64,000 nt of DNA. It comes from Hafnia alvei (GTDB lineage Bacteria; Pseudomonadota; Gammaproteobacteria; Enterobacterales; Enterobacteriaceae). Each line of letters starts with the position of its first letter. The stretch's first letter is position 1. The translations under genes were made by a program, and so were the position numbers. Location of the stretch: the NCBI RefSeq assembly GCF_964063325.1, contig NZ_OZ061317.1, forward strand, positions 23,437 through 87,436, written 5' to 3'. The notes below the pieces were generated by a model. It saw nothing but the letters and a program-made list of their open reading frames with translations. It had not been told where the DNA came from and searched no databases. Below are positions 8,967 through 18,088 of this stretch, one piece after another.

Positions 8967-9346
8967 AGCACTTACCGCCGCCTCTCTTTGTGTTGTTGGT
9001 CGGCTTCACGCTGGGTCTTGGCGTGGGCTCTATCGCTAATTATTACCTACTCAATCTTCAAAAAGATGAGCTACTCAGTAATTTGAACAACCTACATGTA
9101 GAAAGCATCTACAACCTCAACACCAATGAATCGATATTAACGTTCAAAAGTGTTCATCAACGTCTGTGTGGCGAATATATCGGCCAGCTAGCCAGCTCAC
9201 CTTTGAAAGAGATAAACGTCATCATCAATGGTGTACGTTTCGCGCGTTCAAAAACACACAGTAAAGCCGAAAATGCATGCTTACCTGATGATGGGTTTTT
9301 GGGTCAGAACGAACTTGTACTCTATTCAGCAGGGAGGTCGAAATGA
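8963..9346 (+). CDS. Unknown membrane-anchored protein between pilU and pilV
   Basis: I chose the ATG at 8963, which overlaps the pilU stop, giving 127 residues; the longer frame from 8915 lies inside pilU. One N-terminal hydrophobic segment (PPLFVLLVGFTLGLGVGSIAN) is followed by an exported domain with two Cys residues about 39 residues apart. It overlaps pilV by four bases. I do not recognise the family. Its position between the peptidase and the tip protein suggests a minor pilin or a secretion aid, but there is no direct evidence for either. Confidence 0.6.
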   Translation: MKHLPPPLFVLLVGFTLGLGVGSIANYYLLNLQKDELLSNLNNLHVESIYNLNTNESILTFKSVHQRLCGEYIGQLASSPLKEINVIINGVRFARSKTHSKAENACLPDDGFLGQNELVLYSAGRSK

Positions 9347-10713
9347 AAAGAATCAACCAAGGTAATGCGCAACTGATAGCGCTCGCACTGGTTTTAGGGC
9401 TCGGGATGATGGCGGCTCCCCGAGGGGTTAAGATGATTGCACAGCAGCTATCAGAGCGAACATGGGACGTCACTGCCAGCCAATTTAATGCTGTTCAGCT
9501 GGCTGCCCGCCGCTACATCAGCGACCATATCGATACGCTCGCCACTCAGGTTAAGCCCAAACAACCTGTTTATATCAACATCACTACGCTCAAAAACGGC
9601 GGCTATCTTCCCGCAGGATTGGGGGCTAACGATCACCACCAAAACTATCTTATTGCGGTGGTCAGCAACCCAAAAATAGCCAGCCAGCTGCAGGCCTTTG
9701 TGATGACCACCGGCGGAACGCCGTGGGATTTTGGCGCGCTGCGCCATATTTCCAGCAATATCTCCGGACTGGGGGGCTATGTCTGGCCTGACAATCAGGC
9801 GATAGGGGCAGGCGGTGGGTGGAAAATGAGTCTCGCGGACTATGGCATGAGCAGTAAGCAAGGCGCGCTGGTCACCTTCATTCCGTCAGACCTGCTGGGC
9901 ACATCCGGTCAGGGTAATGACAGGCTTTATCGCTACGCGGTAAACGGCCATCCCGACTTTAACCGTATGCATACGGCTATCGACATGGATGGTAATAACT
10001 TAAATAAAGCAGGAACGGTATCGGGTCAAAACGCGACCTTTAGCGGTGATATCAAAAGCACTGGGGGTTGGATAACCACACAAGGTAGCAAAGGTTGGAT
10101 GAATGAAACTCACGGCGGTGGGTTTTATATGTCCGATAGCAGTTGGGTTCGCAGCCTGAACAACAAGGGTATTTACACCGGCGGGGAACTCAGAGGCGGC
10201 CAAGTTCGCTCAGAGGGAGACTTATCGGCAGGCGGCATTTTAAAACTCGATAAAGTCAGCCTGATAGGTTCGACATGTCCTGCCACGGGCGCAATAAGCC
10301 ATGATGCGGCGGGCGCACCGCTTATCTGTAAGGATCGCGTGTGGAGCTCAATCGGCGACAGTTATCCTATTGGCAGCCCTATCCCGTGGCCGTCGACTAC
10401 GCCGCCGACAGGCTATTTCCTTATGGCAGGCCAAAGCTTCGCCTGTGGTTCTAACCCTCAACTCGCGCGCGTCTATCCGAGCTGTGTACTACCTGACTTA
10501 CGCGGTGTGTTCATTCGCGGTTGGGATAACGGACGTGGCTTCGATGCCAGACGTGCTCTGCTGAGTTATCAAGCAGATCAAAGTGACATGTTCTTGAATA
10601 CGGGCGGGAGACTGAAGGGGCATCACAGCGGAATGGAGCACTATTATCGCTCGAAGGGACAGGAAGTCCGGCCTAAAAACGTCGCGTTCAATTATATCGT
10701 CAAAGCGGGTTAA
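9343..10713 (+). CDS. pilV: PilV, minor pilin / mating-pair adhesin
   Basis: A 456-residue minor pilin. The N-terminal hydrophobic helix (LIALALVLGLGMMAAPRG) is followed by a long conserved stem. The C-terminal receptor-recognition part resembles phage tail-collar/fibre tips (PIPWPSTTPPTGYFLMAGQ, LPDLRGVFIRGWDNGRG, closing NVAFNYIVKAG). In R64 the end of pilV is swapped by a shufflon and the tip selects recipient lipopolysaccharide. Here traH follows after 30 bases, with no inverted spare C-terminal segments and no rci recombinase, so this tip looks fixed. Confidence 0.88.
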   Translation: MKRINQGNAQLIALALVLGLGMMAAPRGVKMIAQQLSERTWDVTASQFNAVQLAARRYISDHIDTLATQVKPKQPVYINITTLKNGGYLPAGLGANDHHQNYLIAVVSNPKIASQLQAFVMTTGGTPWDFGALRHISSNISGLGGYVWPDNQAIGAGGGWKMSLADYGMSSKQGALVTFIPSDLLGTSGQGNDRLYRYAVNGHPDFNRMHTAIDMDGNNLNKAGTVSGQNATFSGDIKSTGGWITTQGSKGWMNETHGGGFYMSDSSWVRSLNNKGIYTGGELRGGQVRSEGDLSAGGILKLDKVSLIGSTCPATGAISHDAAGAPLICKDRVWSSIGDSYPIGSPIPWPSTTPPTGYFLMAGQSFACGSNPQLARVYPSCVLPDLRGVFIRGWDNGRGFDARRALLSYQADQSDMFLNTGGRLKGHHSGMEHYYRSKGQEVRPKNVAFNYIVKAG

Positions 10714-10743
10714 CCCCTCTTCTACTTCATTTAAGGCAAGCTC

Positions 10744-11193
10744 ATGAAAAGACCTATCCTTATCGGGATACTGGTGCCATTCCTGCTGTCTGGCTGCCAG
10801 TACGCCCCAGCTTCAACCTCGACGTCTTCCATCCTGACACCCACGCCCGCTCAAATCGCTTTCAAACAAGAGCAACAGCGTCTTGCATTGACACTGACTG
10901 AAGAGGGTTGGTTGCTCCCCGGTCGTATTACGGCCAATTCACAACGCGTTTCGGTAGATTGGGATGGTGATGCCCTTGAGCTGCTGTCTCAGTTAGCCCA
11001 TCAACGCGGCATTACCCTGCGCTATTCCGGCGTGCGCTTACCGCTCCCCGTCACTATCCATGAGCGAGACGTCAGTTTTGAAACGCTTCTGCGCCTTATC
11101 CGAACCCAAATCAGCTGGCGCGCGACCGTCACGCAACAGGCCGACGCGTTCGAAGTCGGATTTATGCCGCCGCTTAAGGGGAAACTGTCATGA
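10744..11193 (+). CDS. traH: TraH, DotD-like outer-membrane lipoprotein
   Basis: A 149-residue protein with a lipoprotein signal (lipobox LLSGC, Cys about residue 18) and a single compact domain that ends in RATVTQQADAFEVGF. Its length and its position directly before traI match TraH of IncI plasmids, which corresponds to DotD. With DotC- and DotH-like partners it forms the outer-membrane part of the type IVB secretion core. The ribosome site AAGGCAAG precedes ATG 10744. It overlaps traI by four bases. The gene marks the change from pil to tra functions without any visible terminator. Confidence 0.85.
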   Translation: MKRPILIGILVPFLLSGCQYAPASTSTSSILTPTPAQIAFKQEQQRLALTLTEEGWLLPGRITANSQRVSVDWDGDALELLSQLAHQRGITLRYSGVRLPLPVTIHERDVSFETLLRLIRTQISWRATVTQQADAFEVGFMPPLKGKLS

Positions 11194-12014
11194 CAAAGTC
11201 CCGTATTCGTGCGGTGGGCGTCATCCTTTTGACGCTCATTTACCCGCTCAATAAGGTCATGGCGGCCACGGCGACGCCACCTACCGATATGCCTGCGCCG
11301 CCCTCGATGTCGGCTTATCTCAGTCCTGAAGCCGATGACCATGATGGTGTCAACGACACGGTCTACCAGATGCTGACTGAGGCGGGGAAAACCGAAGGCT
11401 TTCGCGGCGGCAAAGCTCAGCGGGCATGGGAGCTACGTCAGTCATTAGAACAACGTGCGAGCCAGCTCGATACAACGTATCTGTTTTCACCCTTGATTAA
11501 TCGTCAAGGCTGGCTACCTCCCGTGATTGCCGAGGCGACGTCGCTGGCCACCATTACCGACAAGCAGATGCGTACTGCCAATCACGTTTACAACATTCTG
11601 GTGCCTGAGCGCTTTGTCAGTAATCCGCCGAGCTGGCGCCAATATCTCTTTGCTGGTTTATCCGTCAAATCATCGCCTACCGACACGGTGATCCCTCGCA
11701 ACCGTGCAGAGCGCAATGTCTGGCAAAACGCCATTAAGAAGGGCTGGGAGGAAGGCAGACAAAGCGCTGATGACACGCTGGCGGCTAACTTCAACCGTCT
11801 GACACGTGATTACACCGGCATGATGCGCTATTCGCTGTTAGTCAAACAAAAGATGGTGACTCCGCCTGTGGTAACCGAACAGCAACAGACTGTCAGCGGT
11901 ACGCGTGAAGAGTTGATGCTCGGCGACAAAGTGCGTGACCTAAAACAACGTGCCGGCTTTGAACTGGATAAAAAGCAGTGGAAACCGGTTATCCAAACAA
12001 GGGCGACACCATGA
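11190..12014 (+). CDS. traI: TraI, DotC-like outer-membrane core component
   Basis: The 274-residue product has a signal peptide (VILLTLIYPLNKVMAA) and the DotC-type domain: FRGGKAQRAWELRQSL, then PPVIAEATSLATI, and QNAIKKGWEEGRQSADDT in the C-terminal half. Unlike Legionella DotC I see no lipobox, so it may be a soluble periplasmic form. The order TraH-TraI-TraJ equals DotD-DotC-DotB. It is coupled to both neighbours by ATGA overlaps. It is not related to the F-plasmid relaxase of the same name. Confidence 0.87.
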   Translation: MTKSRIRAVGVILLTLIYPLNKVMAATATPPTDMPAPPSMSAYLSPEADDHDGVNDTVYQMLTEAGKTEGFRGGKAQRAWELRQSLEQRASQLDTTYLFSPLINRQGWLPPVIAEATSLATITDKQMRTANHVYNILVPERFVSNPPSWRQYLFAGLSVKSSPTDTVIPRNRAERNVWQNAIKKGWEEGRQSADDTLAANFNRLTRDYTGMMRYSLLVKQKMVTPPVVTEQQQTVSGTREELMLGDKVRDLKQRAGFELDKKQWKPVIQTRATP

Positions 12015-13180
12015 TAGACGTGGATAAATTTGATTTTTCCAAGGGATTAACGCCGGATATCTTTCGAGCCTTCTTTGTCCATTGCTATCGGAACGGCGTA
12101 TCCGATATTCATTTGCAGTCCAATGGACCGCTCATCATCGGCTTACATGGACGACTGATCCGAGCCTCATCCTTCTTGCTCGATCACTCGTCGCTACTCA
12201 TGCTCATTGATTTTCTCTTTAACCCAACCATTAAAGCGCGCATTCAAAGCGGTAAAGGCGATGATGCTGCATTGCAACTCGAAGGGGACAGCCAGCAACG
12301 GTTCGGACTTGAGCGCGGCGAGCGCATTCGATTTCGCGCCAACTTCGTTCAATCCACCATACGCGGTATTAACACCGCCGTGGCAGTTACCCTACGTATT
12401 ATCAATAACGACCATCTAAGATTAAACACACTAGGGCTTCCCGCCCCACTGTATCAGGCGCTCGCTAATCTTCCGGTGGAAGGTGTTGGCCTCGTTGTCG
12501 GTCCAACCGGTTCGGGAAAAACCACGGTACTGACCTCCGTTTACCAACACCACGGTGAAACCAACCCCAATTGTAAAGTCACCACCTATGAAGATCCGGT
12601 CGAGGGTCTATTGGGGGGACCTAACTGGTTGCTTCAGCCACAGCAGTGTGAAGTCGGTCGTGATGTGCCGAGTTTTGCTGAGGGACTCAGGCTATCAATG
12701 CGACAGGCACCGACCGTTATCGGTATTGGCGAAGTTCGCGACGGTGAAACGGTTGAAGGCATGGTGAGTGCGGCGCTGTCTGGCCATCTTTGTTTAGGCA
12801 CCGAACATGCGTTTTCGCCGGGTCATGCGTTCTCACGTAGCGTGCGTATGCTTCCCGCAGAGAATCGCGAACCCTTGGCCCACGACATGCTGGAGTTGAT
12901 GAGGTTTATCGTGATGCAGCGTTTAGTGCCAACGACCGATGGCAAGCGCCGCGCCGTACAAGAATACGTGCTGTTTGATGATGAACTGCGTGAGTCATTG
13001 CGCAAGCACGACTACACCCAATGGCCAACGTTGCTCAATCGCGACCTAACCCATCGGGAGGCGCGCATTAGCGATCATGTTTGGAAAATGTATCAGGAAG
13101 AGGCGGTAACCGAAGAGACGGCGCGCAGCTATATCGGAACTCATGAATTCAATCAACGGAGTCAACAACATGGCCAATGA
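12011..13180 (+). CDS. traJ: TraJ, DotB-like secretion ATPase
   Basis: Start ATG 12011 overlaps the traI stop and gives 389 residues. The protein is a VirB11/PilT-type hexameric ATPase: NGVSDIHLQS at the N terminus, Walker A GPTGSGKTT near residue 165, Asp box TYEDPVEG, and a Walker B-like segment VIGIGEVRDGETVEG with a His-containing motif after it. DotB-type ATPases act at the cytoplasmic base of the type IVB channel. It differs from PilQ in lacking the tetracysteine motif. The end overlaps the region of the traK start. Confidence 0.92.
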   Translation: MIDVDKFDFSKGLTPDIFRAFFVHCYRNGVSDIHLQSNGPLIIGLHGRLIRASSFLLDHSSLLMLIDFLFNPTIKARIQSGKGDDAALQLEGDSQQRFGLERGERIRFRANFVQSTIRGINTAVAVTLRIINNDHLRLNTLGLPAPLYQALANLPVEGVGLVVGPTGSGKTTVLTSVYQHHGETNPNCKVTTYEDPVEGLLGGPNWLLQPQQCEVGRDVPSFAEGLRLSMRQAPTVIGIGEVRDGETVEGMVSAALSGHLCLGTEHAFSPGHAFSRSVRMLPAENREPLAHDMLELMRFIVMQRLVPTTDGKRRAVQEYVLFDDELRESLRKHDYTQWPTLLNRDLTHREARISDHVWKMYQEEAVTEETARSYIGTHEFNQRSQQHGQ

Positions 13181-13436
13181 TTATCACCCCGGCCGTGATG
13201 CTTCACCGCCGGTATGTATTTTTGGTATTCCGGCGCTGGCATGGCTGGTGTTTGCTCTCTGGTTTAAGTGGCCCTCCACAAAGATGTTCATCTTCTGCGT
13301 CGGGCTCATCGTCTTTTACGCCGTTCTGGCACATTTTGGCTTCACGATAACCGTGCTTAGCCAACGTATCTTCCACCTGCTTCGCGGTCATCGACTTAAT
13401 GGCCGACCTTGGTGGTATCGGAAATTCTTTGATTAA
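13170..13436 (+). CDS. traK: TraK, IcmT-like small membrane protein
   Basis: Start ATG 13170 is preferred (ribosome site ACGGAG) over the in-frame ATG at 13143, giving 88 residues, the usual IcmT size. Two hydrophobic segments (ALAWLVFALWFKW and IFCVGLIVFYAVLAHFGF) are followed by a basic tail HRLNGRPWWYRKFFD, a typical ending in this family. It overlaps traJ by 11 bases. IcmT/TraK is an inner-membrane part of the type IVB apparatus whose exact role is unclear. Confidence 0.87.
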   Translation: MANDYHPGRDASPPVCIFGIPALAWLVFALWFKWPSTKMFIFCVGLIVFYAVLAHFGFTITVLSQRIFHLLRGHRLNGRPWWYRKFFD

Positions 13437-13447
13437 AGGAGATAACG

Positions 13448-16400
13448 ATGAATACGCCCTATTCGCGTACTTATCTGGCGGTACCCCACAGCGAGAAAGA
13501 TGAGGCTCGTGTGGCTGCAGGCAAACTGGAGGATAACAAACCGGCACTGCGCTTTGATGACGAACGTAAGCTTTGGTACGCCATCCCCGGTGCAGATATG
13601 AAAGCACTCCAGCCGTGGAAACCCGATCCGTTGATTGTCGGCGTGAGCGCGGGGGACGCGCAGACTCAGTTTGCCGATTTCTTACGGGCAAACGGAGCTG
13701 ATCTGTCTAAACCGCTCGTCATGGACGGTACTAGGCAACGTATTCGTATGAACGACGACAAGCCCGGTAAAAAATCCTGTACCTATGTGGGACATCTGGA
13801 TGGTCTACCCAATGGCTGGTTTAACGATTTTAGGGATGGCGGTACCGAGAACCAAAGCACCTGGTACTTTAGCGGTGAGGAGCCCGATCCTACGGCGGCG
13901 CTGCATATCAAAGCGGTGACGGCACAAAGCCAGTGGGACCGTGCCGAAGCCAAACGGGTATTGCAGAATAAAAAAGCCAGCAATGTGCGCTACGTCTATA
14001 GCAAGAATAAGCAAGCTGACAAAAAGCATCCCTATTTGGTGAAAAAAGGGGTTGATGTGGCAAAGGGCGTACACATCGACGAAAAGCAAAAATTGCTTAT
14101 CCCCCTGCAAAACATCGACGGCGTCATTCGCTCGATGCAGACCATAGACGCAGACGGTAATAAGCGGCTGACCAAAGACGCAGAGAAAAGTGGCAATTTT
14201 TTTGTCGTCGGTGGCTCGCTAAAAAATGGCAAACCCATTGTCTGTGCTGAGGGATATGCCACCGCCGCCAGTGGCGCAATGGCGCTAAAAATGCCCGTTG
14301 TGATGACCATCGATTCCGGAAACCTGGTCAAAGTTGCTGAGCAGCTCCATCAAAAATACCCCGACAGCCCAATGCTGTTTCTTGGGGATGATGACCCACC
14401 AAAGCCTAAACGTCCCGGTAATCCCGGCAAAGAGGCGGCAGAGAAAGCCGCCGAGCTTACTGGCGGGATTGCCGTGCTGCCTGCATTGACCCCCGCCGAA
14501 AAGGCACAGGGCTTCACTGACTTTAACGATCTCCATCAATCACGCGGACTCACAGCGCTCATTGATGAGCTCGCCCCATACCGTCAACGCTTGCTCCCCG
14601 AGTCCACACCGGACTCGCCGCCATCCCGACAACCGATTGAGACTGTTACCATGAATGAACCAGAGAGCGTCAATAATGAACCTGTAGGTCAGCATGAAGT
14701 TGAAAACCTAGAGGTAAATGGCGTCGAAAACGAACAGATATATGATGCAGAAAATCAGCAGGCCTATGAAGACTGGATGGCCAGAGGTCAGGCGACGCCT
14801 GAGCCGCCAATAGCACCAGAGCTGACGGTTTCGCCTCCTGAAACGCCTACGGTCACACCACCGAAAAAAACACGCAGAGCCAAGAAAATAGATCAGCCTG
14901 CCACCGGCGACGACAAAGGTAACGCCAGCACAGTTAAAACACCTGAAAGCCCACAGCAACAGACAACGGCAACCGCTGTTTCGCAGGAGAGTGCAAGCGC
15001 TGAGCCGCTTATTCCAACCGAGAGTGATGTTTTACCAGCAGCACCTGAAACCGCTGAGGCAGTTGAACAAGAGAACCACGTATCAATTGCGTCGTTATTA
15101 ACTCAGGAATCTCCCCCCGTGGTGTCGGCACCGACTACCGAGGAGCAGGAAATATCGACGGTCACGCCGCACCAAGATGAACAGAAACAGCCAGTAAGTA
15201 AGAAAGCACAGACACCGACAGGCGAAAATGACACACCGGTAGATGAGGCGGCACCGGAGATCGAACCTGACGGCATTAAGTTTGAAAGAAGTCAGCAGGC
15301 ACGAGAACGTATTGATCTCGTCGCATTGGAAGGGGCTTTATTGCACAAAGCGGGCAGTGAGCGCGGTACTCAGCACTATTTACTTGACGGCGAGCGTGCC
15401 TTTACACGCTATATGCAGCAAGGTCGTATCATTATGGCCACGCCGCAGGCGAGTCAAAACGACCGCATGATCCTCGGCGCGTTATTGGTGGCCAAACAGG
15501 ATATGGTCCTGCAGGGAAACATCGAACTCACCGGCAGTCCCGCGTTTAAACAGCGCGCGATAAACCTGATTGCTGAATACGATTTACCGATCAAGCTCAC
15601 CAACGATGAGCAAATAAAAATGCTCGAGGCAGCGCGAGAAAAATTACGCTCAGAGCCCCCATTACCTGATGAGCCAACGCCACTGGGCAGTGAGGCAGCT
15701 GAAATTCTGGTTCATCCGAGCCAGAGCAACGCAACATCTGCCCCTGCCTCATCGACGGTGCCAACGTCTGCACCACCAAACACGCCGGCAGATAACCTTC
15801 CTGCGGATATTCTGCCGCAGAAAGCACCTTCATCAGGCCCGATGAATGCCAGTCATGATGAGGCGTCTTCAGGACTCACGGGGACGTTGCTTAAACATGG
15901 GCCTGCGCCCTACAACTTTAAGAAGGGAGAAAGCAACAGCTATTACGCCCGTCTGCGTACCGCTGAAGGGGAGCGTGTCGTCTGGGGGACAGAATTGCGC
16001 GCCGCCATTGCTGATGCTGGACTAAAAAACAATGACTTGGTCACGCTGCAGATGACCGGAAAAACCACGGTAATGGTGGAGGTCAAACAGAAAGATAAGG
16101 ACGGGAAGCCGATGCTGGATGATAACGGTAACGACGTCACACGCAAGGAAGAACGCAACCGCAATAACTGGATAGCCAAACAGGCCATTGACCCTTCCAT
16201 TGTCAACACGAATACCCGTGAGATGACGCCGCCAAGCGAGATGCTGGCGTACTCACTGAAAACCTATCAAGACCTGCAGGCCGAAGTGACTGAGTTGGCG
16301 AAAAAGGCCGAAGTCGCCTTACCTGACTGGCCCAATCTTCCCGATGCATTGTGGATGGAACCCAATGGCAAAGGCGTCCCAACCCCCGACAGGCAACCTG

Positions 16401-16870
16401 ATAGCCCAACGCTTCCCTCTCCGTCACGTGATGCAGGCAAAGCGTTGTTTCAATCGATGGATGCCGAAGGGCAGCTCAAATTATTACTGGTTAAAGCCCA
16501 CGGCGATTTTGTTCAGGGGGTTGTGCTGCATGAGGATCGTTATAAACCCGTGCTGGGACGCCTGTGTAAAAACGCCAACGGAAGCCCGCATATGACGCTG
16601 AATGAAATCACCCCTGACGGACTGCAACCGTTGGGTTACGGCAACCCCATTAACAATGAAACCGGTAGTTTTAACGACTACGTTTTTCGCCTCAATAATG
16701 AGCCACAGCGTTTATATGCACAGGGCACCGAGCCGGAAAAGCGCTCGGCGGCACTACAGCAGCAGCTGGGGTTTGACAGTGCACCGGTGGCACCTGACCA
16801 GTTAGTAGTCCGCCGTGAACCTGAATCCACCCACCGACACGCCCCGACCATGCCACGTCCGGGTCACTAA
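13448..16870 (+). CDS. traC: TraC-type large DNA primase-like protein (Toprim, LPD7-like)
   Basis: A very large protein of 1140 residues. Residues about 9-57 resemble DUF5710. A Toprim fold follows near residues 258-370 (IVCAEGYATAASGA with the catalytic Glu, then LFLGDDD). A Pro/Glu-rich linker spans about 385-610. An LPD7-like module sits near 618-730 (ALLHKAGSERGTQHYLLDGE) and a further conserved domain near 812-900. It sits between traK and traL, the place of traC in IncL/M and close to sog in IncI1. Such primases travel with the DNA and prime the incoming strand. It has a strong ribosome site (AAAGGAG). Domain limits are estimates. Confidence 0.8.
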   Translation: MNTPYSRTYLAVPHSEKDEARVAAGKLEDNKPALRFDDERKLWYAIPGADMKALQPWKPDPLIVGVSAGDAQTQFADFLRANGADLSKPLVMDGTRQRIRMNDDKPGKKSCTYVGHLDGLPNGWFNDFRDGGTENQSTWYFSGEEPDPTAALHIKAVTAQSQWDRAEAKRVLQNKKASNVRYVYSKNKQADKKHPYLVKKGVDVAKGVHIDEKQKLLIPLQNIDGVIRSMQTIDADGNKRLTKDAEKSGNFFVVGGSLKNGKPIVCAEGYATAASGAMALKMPVVMTIDSGNLVKVAEQLHQKYPDSPMLFLGDDDPPKPKRPGNPGKEAAEKAAELTGGIAVLPALTPAEKAQGFTDFNDLHQSRGLTALIDELAPYRQRLLPESTPDSPPSRQPIETVTMNEPESVNNEPVGQHEVENLEVNGVENEQIYDAENQQAYEDWMARGQATPEPPIAPELTVSPPETPTVTPPKKTRRAKKIDQPATGDDKGNASTVKTPESPQQQTTATAVSQESASAEPLIPTESDVLPAAPETAEAVEQENHVSIASLLTQESPPVVSAPTTEEQEISTVTPHQDEQKQPVSKKAQTPTGENDTPVDEAAPEIEPDGIKFERSQQARERIDLVALEGALLHKAGSERGTQHYLLDGERAFTRYMQQGRIIMATPQASQNDRMILGALLVAKQDMVLQGNIELTGSPAFKQRAINLIAEYDLPIKLTNDEQIKMLEAAREKLRSEPPLPDEPTPLGSEAAEILVHPSQSNATSAPASSTVPTSAPPNTPADNLPADILPQKAPSSGPMNASHDEASSGLTGTLLKHGPAPYNFKKGESNSYYARLRTAEGERVVWGTELRAAIADAGLKNNDLVTLQMTGKTTVMVEVKQKDKDGKPMLDDNGNDVTRKEERNRNNWIAKQAIDPSIVNTNTREMTPPSEMLAYSLKTYQDLQAEVTELAKKAEVALPDWPNLPDALWMEPNGKGVPTPDRQPDSPTLPSPSRDAGKALFQSMDAEGQLKLLLVKAHGDFVQGVVLHEDRYKPVLGRLCKNANGSPHMTLNEITPDGLQPLGYGNPINNETGSFNDYVFRLNNEPQRLYAQGTEPEKRSAALQQQLGFDSAPVAPDQLVVRREPESTHRHAPTMPRPGH

Positions 16871-16882
16871 TGGAGCTTCCCC

Positions 16883-17347
16883 ATGAAACAGATGGCCCTC
16901 ACCGGCTTGTTGCTGTTTACCGTGCTTACTGCGCCCGCAGTACATGCCGCCAGCTGTGCGGCGGCAAACGCGGCACTTTCGGGTGCTCAGGCGGGGTACG
17001 AGCAAGACCGCAAAGCGGCAGAGTCTTGGGCTCAGCGAGAAAAGCAGGCCAACAGCGGCTTTTCCCAATGCCTCGGGGATATCAGCACCAGTATTACAGT
17101 GCCCACGTTCCCCGATTTCAGTCAGATATTTGACCAGATCAAAGATAAAATCTGTTCAGCGGCACGGGATAAGGTGTCATCGCTGTTGCCCGGAAATATC
17201 GATCCGTGGGGGGATTTAGGGCAAGGATATATCCCAACCACGAACGTTCCCGTCGGTACACGGAGCACACCACGGACCGAGTACAAACAGTCAGCCCCCA
17301 CGTCCGTCACACCGCCTGCGGGCACGGCTTACCCCTTCTCGCTGTAA
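16883..17347 (+). CDS. traL: TraL-like secreted protein
   Basis: A 154-residue protein with a clear signal peptide (LLLFTVLTAPAVHAAS) and a short Ala-rich helical region. Cys residues just after the likely cut (Cys at ASC), in SQCLGD and in DKICSAA could form disulfides. The end is Pro/Thr-rich and low in complexity. The GGAG ribosome site is well placed. Its position between the primase and traM is that of TraL in IncL/M and IncI plasmids, where TraL is a periplasmic transfer protein of unknown role. The call depends mainly on order and export signal. Confidence 0.68.
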   Translation: MKQMALTGLLLFTVLTAPAVHAASCAAANAALSGAQAGYEQDRKAAESWAQREKQANSGFSQCLGDISTSITVPTFPDFSQIFDQIKDKICSAARDKVSSLLPGNIDPWGDLGQGYIPTTNVPVGTRSTPRTEYKQSAPTSVTPPAGTAYPFSL

Positions 17348-17410
17348 CTTCTCTTGCCAACGTCTGTCCGTCTGAGTGTTCAGGCGGACACCGCTCTATG
17401 GAAATGTGTT

Positions 17411-18088
17411 ATGAATAAAAAAACTGTCGCACCGAAGGTGACGGCTGAACAACCGTACTCGGCTGCGGTGGCACAGCATCAAAGTGCGCAACTGAATGTG
17501 GCCTTCACGCGAAAAAGTCTGTCAGTCAACGTATGGCAATCCATCGCTATCGTTATTTTGTTACTCAGTAATTTCTATCTCGCTTGGAAAGCGGCAAATC
17601 CACCACAAAGCGTTATCGCCAGTGACCACGGTCGTATCATTCCTATTCCGACTATCAACGAACCGGTGTACAGCGACGCCGATATTATCGATTACGGTGC
17701 TAGCCATATTCGCAAGGATTTCACCCTCGACTTTGTCCATTACCGCGAACAAATCAACGCCCGTCAGGACGGTTTCAATACGGCGGGCTTTACCAGTTAC
17801 TACAACGCACTGGTCAACTCGAACGTTCTGGCCAACGTCCGTGATAAAAAAATGAACCTGTCAGTGCTGACCTCAACCGGTGTCGTTAACAGCAAAGGTG
17901 TGCTGGATAACGGTGCCTACGCATGGCGGTTGCAGTATCCCGTCACATTCCGACTCACCGGACAGACATCATCACTGCCACCACAAAACTTCACCCTCGT
18001 CATGCTCGTGACGCGCGCCGATCCTCGGTTGAAAAAAGACGGATTGGAAGTGATACAAGTGGTCACCAGGGAGGCATCGGCACAATGA
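17411..18088 (+). CDS. traM: TraM, DotI/IcmL-like inner-membrane protein
   Basis: Start ATG 17411 gives 225 residues; the upstream in-frame ATG at 17354 lacks sense as a DotI start. The protein has one membrane helix (IAIVILLLSNFYLAWKA, about residues 38-54). The periplasmic DotI/TraM fold contains FTSYYNALVNSNVLANV and ends with the conserved WRLQYPVTFRLTG and DPRLKKDGLEVIQVV strands. DotI-like proteins form an inner-membrane periplasmic ring. It is coupled to traN by an ATGA overlap. Confidence 0.9.
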   Translation: MNKKTVAPKVTAEQPYSAAVAQHQSAQLNVAFTRKSLSVNVWQSIAIVILLLSNFYLAWKAANPPQSVIASDHGRIIPIPTINEPVYSDADIIDYGASHIRKDFTLDFVHYREQINARQDGFNTAGFTSYYNALVNSNVLANVRDKKMNLSVLTSTGVVNSKGVLDNGAYAWRLQYPVTFRLTGQTSSLPPQNFTLVMLVTRADPRLKKDGLEVIQVVTREASAQ

